A stretch of 64,000 nt of DNA from Psychrosphaera saromensis (GTDB lineage Bacteria > Pseudomonadota > Gammaproteobacteria > Enterobacterales > Alteromonadaceae): assembly GCF_002954545.1 (NCBI RefSeq), contig NZ_MSCH01000003.1, positions 1,390,824-1,454,823 on the forward strand, in the 5' to 3' direction. The notes under the pieces are model-generated. The model worked only from the letters and a program-made list of their open reading frames with translations, ran no database searches and was not told where the DNA came from. This document shows positions 58,896-64,000 of the stretch, in pieces. Position numbers and translations under genes: made by a program. How positions within the stretch are numbered: the first letter of the stretch is position 1; each line of letters starts with the position of its first letter.

Positions 58896-59294
58896 CTAAT
58901 GTAATGTTTTCTTAGCGTTTACTGCGTATTCTAAACTTGCCAAATGTTCGGCGAATAAAATCGAGACGTTAGCCACTTTATTTAGACGATTTAATGTAAG
59001 TTGTAATACAGATAGACGTTGCTCTTCATACCCCAATACTTGCAAACTAGAGGCTAAAATTAACGCCGATTTTGTTAATAAAGGAATTGCTTTTTCTTGC
59101 TCAACAAAATTCCCGGTTAGAATGATTTCCGCAACTTCAAAGGCACAACCAAGATGTGGTAACGCATCGTAATGTTGTCCAACTCCAGCAAGACTAACAC
59201 CGGCCTCATTAGTATTTGCCCAACTTGTTAATGCCCGAGTAGGTTTACTGATAAGCTCTTCACGATGATTTGGACATAAAAATTGATGTTTCAT
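58896..59294 (-). CDS. Conserved hypothetical protein, first gene of a Fur-boxed pair
   Basis: Protein of 132 residues, predicted helical. It starts MKHQFLCPNHREELISKP, with a Cys/His pair that may bind metal, followed by repeat-like helices (HLGCAFEVAEIILTGNF, LTKSALILASSLQVLGYEE) of TPR-like style. I recall similar proteins of unknown function in vibrios and Shewanella, from memory only. The palindrome at 59352-59372 lies 57 bases before its ATG, so iron-dependent repression by Fur is expected. Confidence 0.65.
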   Translation of the reverse strand: MKHQFLCPNHREELISKPTRALTSWANTNEAGVSLAGVGQHYDALPHLGCAFEVAEIILTGNFVEQEKAIPLLTKSALILASSLQVLGYEEQRLSVLQLTLNRLNKVANVSILFAEHLASLEYAVNAKKTLH

Positions 59295-59351
59295 ATTCAG
59301 TTCTTCTCATTCATTATTTGTTAATAAGATAAATTACAATTGCGTAAACAC

Positions 59352-59372
59352 AAATGATAATAGTTATCATTT
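59352..59372. promoter_or_regulatory. Fur-box-like perfect palindrome
   Basis: AAATGATAA (59352-59360), TAG, TTATCATTT (59364-59372): perfect 9-3-9 inverted repeat, matching the Fur consensus GATAATGATAATCATTATC in its central TGATAA...TTATCA core. It is placed before the minus-strand hypothetical pair. The gap 59295-59567 also holds a hairpin. Confidence 0.75.
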
Positions 59373-59486
59373 AGTTTTAATGCAAGATTTATCTGTACAA
59401 AAAAACACAACAAATATGAAAGGGAAATGATAGAAGAGGTAAAGGGTAAATTTCATTTTCAACAAGCTTTCACTAGGTTTATAAAC

Positions 59487-59510
59487 CATGACCTACTTAT
59501 GCAGGTCATG
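59487..59510 (-). terminator. Hairpin downstream of the diguanylate-cyclase gene
   Basis: CATGACCT (59487-59494) and AGGTCATG (59503-59510) form an 8-bp stem with an 8-base loop, 57 bases past the gene's stop on the minus strand. The tail (GUUUAUAA) is a poor U tract. Confidence 0.4.
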
Positions 59511-59567
59511 CTCTATTGGAGTTACATCTCTAATATATATGTAGATTAGCGACTAGAACCATAGACT

Positions 59568-61352
59568 TTAGGTAAGAATGGGGGATGTATTATGAACGTT
59601 TTGTTCCTCATCGTTATTACTATTTATGTCTTCACTGTTAAACATGCATACGGCATTTCGGCCATTAGCCTTCGCTTGATATAAGGCGTTATCTGCATTA
59701 GATATCACTTTTTCAAATATTTCGGTATCACTGCGTAGCTGGTTTGGACCATTAAAGTTGGTAATAGAAACGCCAATACTCGTTGTTATTTTTACCGACT
59801 CATCAAAGTATTGAGTATCTAAATTTTCGATTGCAATCCGTAGATTTTCAGCAAGTTGCAAGGCTTCATTTTCATCTTTTACCGGTAATAAAACGATAAA
59901 TTCTTCACCGCCCCATCTTGCAATAACATCTTCTGGTCGCATTGTTTCATCAAGTAAGCGAGTAACTTGAATGATCACTAAATCTCCAGTGGCATGCCCA
60001 AATTTATCATTCACCAATTTGAACTTATCAATATCCAGTAAGAACAGGGCAAAGTTTTCATTGTTCTGTTTAAATTGAGGGAATAGCAGTGATGTAGCGT
60101 ATTTAAAACCTCGGCGATTGAATATATCGGTTAACTCGTCCTTCCTTGCATGTTCTTCAGCACGTTCTTTATCTCTTTGTGCATCTCTAAAGCGAGTCGC
60201 TAATGCAACCGCTAATATAATCCCTTCAAATGCCATACCTAACTCAATGGCTTTAAAAGTAAAGCTATTATAAGGCAGGAAACCAGCTACCGCAGCGGTC
60301 GATACACTGACACATATAGCGGCAGTGACAGAAGAGATAAGATAAAAGTTGGCCGCAGATGCTTTGGCTCTAACGGCTAAAACGCCTAACAAAATAGTTA
60401 AAATAGCAAAGCTGGTATTAAATAAGAAAGCAACAATAGTGGCTAAATGCAGTTGGTCCATAATGAAAAGGAATAAAATAATAAAAGGGATCGCGTTAGA
60501 AATATTGGCAATCGCTTTATTGAGGTTTGGCGCGTATAGATGTGTGTCTAAAAGTTTTCGACCAAAGTGTAAACCAATTACGCTGTAGGTGATCATCAAG
60601 GATACATCCATATAATCTTGGAAATGCACACCATGATGTGAGGTGTAGAAGGTGTAGAAATGGCCAGTGTAAGACATACTGTTTAATACAAAACCTAAAA
60701 TGTATAACACATATAGACCGAATATTTTTTTCCTAATAGAGAAGAATAACACCAGGTTATACAAAGCAAGTGCAACTAAAATACCATACAAAAAACCATA
60801 CTCAAATTTGTCTGCACCATAATCAGCGATGGCGTCTTGTACACTTGATAGCTTAATTGGAACTGGCATGATGGCCGTTGTTTCTATACGAATGTATAAG
60901 TCGGTTACACCGTTTTCAAATTGCATATCAGCAGCAAAAAATCGATTAAACACAGGTTGTTCTGAAATAGGTAAATGGTCGCCACCAACGATATGCTTAA
61001 CCTCTCCACTGGGGCTAACAAGATAAACGTCAATATAATCTAGCCAAGGAATCTCGATTGAAAGGCGATATTGGTTAGATAAAGACATACTATTATTGAT
61101 GCTTGTTTTGAACCAAGTTGAGTCGACATTAAAGCCTTTGGCAATAGTTTGACTACTTTGGCTAAACGTTGGTCCTGAAGCAAAATATTGTTGGGCATCT
61201 TCGAGTGATAATTTTTGGTTATCTTTTTCTGAGAAGTAAGTTAAGTAACTACCAATAGGGCTGGTTTCAAATGTAGCGAGGTCAATTTCTTTTGCGTTAA
61301 CGGTTTGCACGCATAAATAAAAAATAAATAAAATACAGGTTAATCGATACAT
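59568..61352 (-). CDS. 7TM-DISM diguanylate cyclase (GGDEF)
   Basis: Membrane signalling protein of 594 residues. It has a signal peptide (LTCILFIFYLCVQTVNA), a periplasmic beta-sandwich of the 7TMR-DISMED2 type (residues about 25-170, FKTSINNSMSLSNQYRLSIE), seven membrane helices (about 180-380), then a GGDEF domain. The active loop RWGGEEFIVLL (GGEEF at 481-485) and the inhibitory site RPED (472-475), five residues before it, are both intact, so c-di-GMP synthesis with product inhibition is predicted. LLDIDKFKLVNDKFGH is the metal-binding helix. The outer domain may sense a carbohydrate. Confidence 0.9.
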   Translation of the reverse strand: MYRLTCILFIFYLCVQTVNAKEIDLATFETSPIGSYLTYFSEKDNQKLSLEDAQQYFASGPTFSQSSQTIAKGFNVDSTWFKTSINNSMSLSNQYRLSIEIPWLDYIDVYLVSPSGEVKHIVGGDHLPISEQPVFNRFFAADMQFENGVTDLYIRIETTAIMPVPIKLSSVQDAIADYGADKFEYGFLYGILVALALYNLVLFFSIRKKIFGLYVLYILGFVLNSMSYTGHFYTFYTSHHGVHFQDYMDVSLMITYSVIGLHFGRKLLDTHLYAPNLNKAIANISNAIPFIILFLFIMDQLHLATIVAFLFNTSFAILTILLGVLAVRAKASAANFYLISSVTAAICVSVSTAAVAGFLPYNSFTFKAIELGMAFEGIILAVALATRFRDAQRDKERAEEHARKDELTDIFNRRGFKYATSLLFPQFKQNNENFALFLLDIDKFKLVNDKFGHATGDLVIIQVTRLLDETMRPEDVIARWGGEEFIVLLPVKDENEALQLAENLRIAIENLDTQYFDESVKITTSIGVSITNFNGPNQLRSDTEIFEKVISNADNALYQAKANGRNAVCMFNSEDINSNNDEEQNVHNTSPILT

Positions 61353-61477
61353 TGGTGGAATAAATACTCATAAAATAATGCCTAGTTAAAGGTATAGCAA
61401 TAAAGTGTAATTAATTCCATTACTTAACTGTAACATTTATTTACATAGTGAAATAACTAGAGATATATTGGGAATCG

Positions 61478-62992
61478 TTATTTATCGTAACAGCTTGGAT
61501 CTCGTGGACAAATGTTTCCTCGTGAGCAAATTAGTTTAGCATCGCTTTCTATCCCACGTTCTACCCAATTAATATTGAGTATTTTGGCAACACTCATTAA
61601 ATCACTCTTAATTGCTTTAGATGGTGTAGCAGAGCCACCTTTAGATGCGCAAAGCTGTTTTAGATCATAAGCAATAGATAAAGCATCTTTACCTTGCGCT
61701 TCAATGGCTGGATTTAAATCTATGCCTGCGCATAAAACGTGATTATTGCCTGCTAAGTCTTTTACATTGATGGACTCACAGCAATAGATTCGTTGTTCAT
61801 TGCCTACATTCATAATAGAAAGTTGTGCATCAGATTTACCATTAGCAGGGGCGTTGATCATTCTAAATACCGCCCAATGTTGGCAAGGATCGACAACGGA
61901 TCGCATATTGCCCCAAGGCAGTGGAATGCCATTACCTCGATACACAGCTTTTAATTTCCCAGGAGAGTAAGCATCAAAATAATGCCAATGGGAATAAGGC
62001 GATACCGCCGTCATGCGGCGCATAGCAACCGAAGCGGACACTTCTGCAACTTTGTGGCTAGATATTTCATAACCATGACGGTCTAATAATTGTCTAAACG
62101 GCACTTTAGGGCACAGCAAAGCGCCAGCAAAAAAGCTTGATTCAAAGTCTCGCCAAGCGTGCAACATATCTTGCGGGTCAACGGTAGATGATGAAACATG
62201 ATTAATTTGTTCTTGGGTATTTAATTGGTGTCCACCAACCGACATAACACTTTTTACACCGTCGGTATTGTGTAATACCGCATGACCTATATGTACGGCT
62301 AATTCGTATTTAAGTCGTAGTGGAAACTTTTTTAACAGTCGGTTTAACAGCAGTTTATTTGGCGCTTCAAAATAAGAGGTGATCACATTTTTTGAGTGAA
62401 TACCTAATTCATCTACCGCTTCTGCTGCGGGTTTATCAAACCACTTAATCACTAAACCAAGTTGTTTTGTGATAGCAACTAACTCATCTATGCTCAAAGG
62501 CATACGTTTTAAGCCGACTTCTTCTGCAGCGCGTTCTAAGTCTGGGAAGTGATTTTGATTGTTTTCTTGATGGGCTCTAATTAATAGCTGTGCAAATTGA
62601 CGTCCAGAAATACCGGTTTGCGATAACATTTCTGGTATCGCAATTTGCAGTATGTCATTAGAAAATAAAAAGCTAGGTTCCAAAGGCATGCCTTTAATAC
62701 CGCCACGACTGCCTTTATCTGGGATAATATCTTGATGATCGGCTTCATCATCTAGAAACCATTCAACATTTTTTTGGAATACACCAGCGACCACTTCAAG
62801 CATATCGATACTAGGCACACGTTTACCACGCTCAATCATAGACAGGTACGACACTGATGGTGCGTACTCAGGATCTATTCTGACACAACGGGCTGACAAG
62901 TCTTCTATGGTTAGTTTATTACGTTTTCGTAAATTTCTAATCTTAGTGCCAAGGAAATGTGATTTTCTTAATAAGCTTTTATTTGGTCTCAT
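61478..62992 (-). CDS. DUF3612 XRE-family regulator (RamB/ScfR-like)
   Basis: Protein of 504 residues. The N-terminal XRE helix-turn-helix (about 13-80: LGTKIRNLRKRNKLTIEDLS and YLSMIERGKRVPSIDMLE) is followed by a long sensory region and a Cys-containing end (SRGNICPRDPSCYDK), like the DUF3612 group. This layout parallels short-chain fatty acyl-CoA regulators such as RamB and PrpR, which control acetate, glyoxylate or propionate use. It is divergent from the malate-synthase-like small gene. Three phased repeats in the shared promoter are likely its sites. Confidence 0.75.
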   Translation of the reverse strand: MRPNKSLLRKSHFLGTKIRNLRKRNKLTIEDLSARCVRIDPEYAPSVSYLSMIERGKRVPSIDMLEVVAGVFQKNVEWFLDDEADHQDIIPDKGSRGGIKGMPLEPSFLFSNDILQIAIPEMLSQTGISGRQFAQLLIRAHQENNQNHFPDLERAAEEVGLKRMPLSIDELVAITKQLGLVIKWFDKPAAEAVDELGIHSKNVITSYFEAPNKLLLNRLLKKFPLRLKYELAVHIGHAVLHNTDGVKSVMSVGGHQLNTQEQINHVSSSTVDPQDMLHAWRDFESSFFAGALLCPKVPFRQLLDRHGYEISSHKVAEVSASVAMRRMTAVSPYSHWHYFDAYSPGKLKAVYRGNGIPLPWGNMRSVVDPCQHWAVFRMINAPANGKSDAQLSIMNVGNEQRIYCCESINVKDLAGNNHVLCAGIDLNPAIEAQGKDALSIAYDLKQLCASKGGSATPSKAIKSDLMSVAKILNINWVERGIESDAKLICSRGNICPRDPSCYDK

Positions 62993-62994
62993 TT

Positions 62995-63032
62995 TGTAAA
63001 ATTTACACTGTAAAATTTTTATTGTGAAATTT
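62995..63032. promoter_or_regulatory. Three 10-bp repeats with 14-bp phasing in a divergent promoter
   Basis: TGTAAAATTT (62995), TGTAAAATTT (63009) and TGTGAAATTT (63023) recur every 14 bases. The first is part of TGTAAAATTTACA, a perfect 13-base palindrome. They start directly at the DUF3612 ATG and cover its leader, a good place for autoregulation. The divergent gene starts 80 bases further on. Confidence 0.6.
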
Positions 63033-63111
63033 TAGTTTAGGTTGGATTAGACTAACAATCAAGCAATAGGGTAAACCAAAATAATAAATAACAGAGATTG
63101 AGGAATTAAAC

Positions 63112-63729
63112 ATGAATATGGCAACTAATGAGATAACTACAAAAATGACAACAAACAAGAGTCAGTTGGAGAGTTTAGGTTTTGATAGCTTTATCAATGA
63201 AGAAGTATCAATCTTAAATACCTTAAATGAAAAACGCATGACGGAGCTAATGAGCTACTCAAAAAGCTTTTTAGACAAAGTGTTTCCATTAGAGCAAGGT
63301 TCACATCAAGACGTGAGCAGCTACGTTATTTATTACAAACACTTGTTGGCTTTTTTTCCAGACGGAAGAAAAAGTGGTTTAGCTTCACCAAACCAATTTG
63401 TTGCATTAAGTGGCCATAAAAATGAACCAACTTCTATCGTTTTAAAAAATGATGGTTTTCATGTTGAATTAGTTTTTAACAAAAATGGCTCTCGTGGCAT
63501 TAAAGACATCGCGGGAATTGACGACATTCAACTTGAAACCACAAAAGCCATATTTGGAACTGCAGCGGCAGCGAACGATGACAATCTGAATAACAGTAAA
63601 CGCTGGTTTAGTATGATCCGTAGCGATGATGAATTAGTAATGGACTCTGCTGGTAATCAATTGTGCCGCTGTGTGGATGTTGAAAAAGCATTTACCGGTA
63701 AAGACGGTGGTGACTACAAAATAGCTTAA
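63112..63729 (+). CDS. Stand-alone malate-synthase-G-like domain protein, catalytic residues absent
   Basis: Protein of 205 residues with a good ribosome site (AGGA, 7 bases upstream). From about residue 43 it follows the N-terminal third of malate synthase G: FLDKVFPLEQGSHQDVSSY matches the LDxxxPLxxGS segment, PNQFVALSGHKNEPTSIVLK the barrel clasp, and GFHVELVFNKNGSRGIKDIAG the GLHIEIxxDxxxxxGxxDxAG motif. Where the enzyme has its catalytic acids (TTIMDxEDSVAAVD) this protein reads AIFGTAAAANDD. No remaining enzyme part follows. It is either a non-enzymatic regulator or scaffold, or a maintained fragment. Confidence 0.65.
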   Translation: MNMATNEITTKMTTNKSQLESLGFDSFINEEVSILNTLNEKRMTELMSYSKSFLDKVFPLEQGSHQDVSSYVIYYKHLLAFFPDGRKSGLASPNQFVALSGHKNEPTSIVLKNDGFHVELVFNKNGSRGIKDIAGIDDIQLETTKAIFGTAAAANDDNLNNSKRWFSMIRSDDELVMDSAGNQLCRCVDVEKAFTGKDGGDYKIA

Positions 63730-63785
63730 TTTGTGTTAGTTGTATTAGCTCCATAAGGCTAACCGCATCATTAATCCCTCTGTTT

Positions 63786-63817
63786 TTCCGGTCAAATAGT
63801 TAATTGTTTGGCCGGAA
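63786..63817. terminator. Hairpin downstream of the malate-synthase-like gene
   Basis: TTCCGGTCAAA (63786-63796) pairs with TTTGGCCGGAA (63807-63817), one G-T pair, with a 10-base loop. No T tract follows on the plus strand, so termination would need a factor. Confidence 0.5.
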
Positions 63818-63953
63818 CTCTACTTGTTAATTAAATTGTTTTTATATTTCAGCTCAAACCTTCACTTTATCCATAACATAGTGAAAATCTTTCTTTATAG
63901 AATCTTATCTGTCAGTTAAAGTTCTCACATTATTAACTTGTTTAAGGTTTGTT

Positions 63954-64000
63954 ATGTTTGATCTGCCCTTGGTTAATGTAAAAAACAAAGTTTCAGCACA
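63954..64000 (+). CDS. Start of a further gene (possibly class II aldolase/adducin family)
   Basis: ATG 63954, with AAGG 6 bases upstream, opens a frame that runs to the window end: MFDLPLVNVKNKVSA. The VNVKxKVSA text resembles the N-terminus of class II aldolase/adducin proteins I remember, but 15 residues cannot settle it. The 3' part lies beyond the window. Confidence 0.35.
   Translation, partial: MFDLPLVNVKNKVSA

Noticed and set aside
63730-63953. Remainder of a malate synthase gene after the small domain protein
   Set aside because: No frame in this gap continues the malate synthase alignment; it holds only a hairpin and the leader of the next gene.

Overview
This 64 kb window is a chromosomal segment of a low-GC (estimated by eye at just under 40%) marine gammaproteobacterium of the order Alteromonadales. 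The gene content and local orders fit Colwelliaceae or Thalassotalea-type genomes best, but that placement is inferred from synteny and protein style, not from a database search. The markers used are pilMNOPQ-aroK-aroB-damX-dam, rpoE-rseABC-lepA-lepB-rnc-era-recO-pdxJ-acpS, the ast arginine cluster next to pabA and trpS, a family II pyrophosphatase, and an EAL-HDOD protein of the CdgJ type. No rRNA, tRNA, CRISPR array, intact insertion sequence or prophage was found.

Layout. 1-12 kb: ubiX (cut by the window edge), mpl, a large HEXXH metalloprotease, an MFS exporter, fbp, a hotdog-fold protein, purU, ppaC and a second MFS protein. 11.2-12.8 kb: the only clearly accessory stretch. It holds two orphan secreted or periplasmic proteins between short tandem repeats (AAAAGC, GAAATAAAAC, ACTTACA) and hairpin-rich non-coding DNA. 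12.8-22.5 kb, all on the minus strand: rpe, trpS, pabA, an HDOD protein, then the arginine succinyltransferase set astC-astA-astD followed by DUF1338, DUF3802 and OsmC genes, with a tandem ArgR-like operator upstream of astC. 22.7-24.9 kb: a TorF-type porin, DUF4404, a tiny Cys4 protein and SapC. 25-37 kb: PBP1A divergent from the type IV pilus assembly operon, then the shikimate genes aroK and aroB, damX and dam. 37-46 kb: oxyR, a ComEA-like protein, an EAL-HDOD protein, a small membrane protein with a TTG start, metA under a three-unit MetJ operator, and a methionine synthase split into two genes. 45-58.5 kb: housekeeping genes (nadB; the sigma-E operon; lepA to acpS). 58.5-64 kb: a two-gene hypothetical operon behind a perfect Fur-type palindrome, a 7TM diguanylate cyclase, and a RamB/ScfR-like regulator (DUF3612) divergent from a stand-alone protein that looks like one non-catalytic domain of malate synthase G.

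How the parts work together. Several blocks are regulons with operators readable in the DNA: methionine (MetJ boxes before metA), arginine catabolism (ARG boxes before astC), envelope stress (a candidate sigma-E promoter before rpoE and a terminator-like hairpin between rseA and rseB) and iron (the Fur-type box). The strongest candidates for undescribed biology are: (1) the malate-synthase-G-derived small protein with its divergent regulator and 14-bp-phased promoter repeats; (2) the fission of MetH exactly at a module boundary, with two in-frame stops; (3) a terminator-grade hairpin inside the aroB coding sequence; (4) the Fur-boxed pair of cysteine-containing small proteins; and (5) a PilQ without AMIN domains and with a long pre-signal extension.
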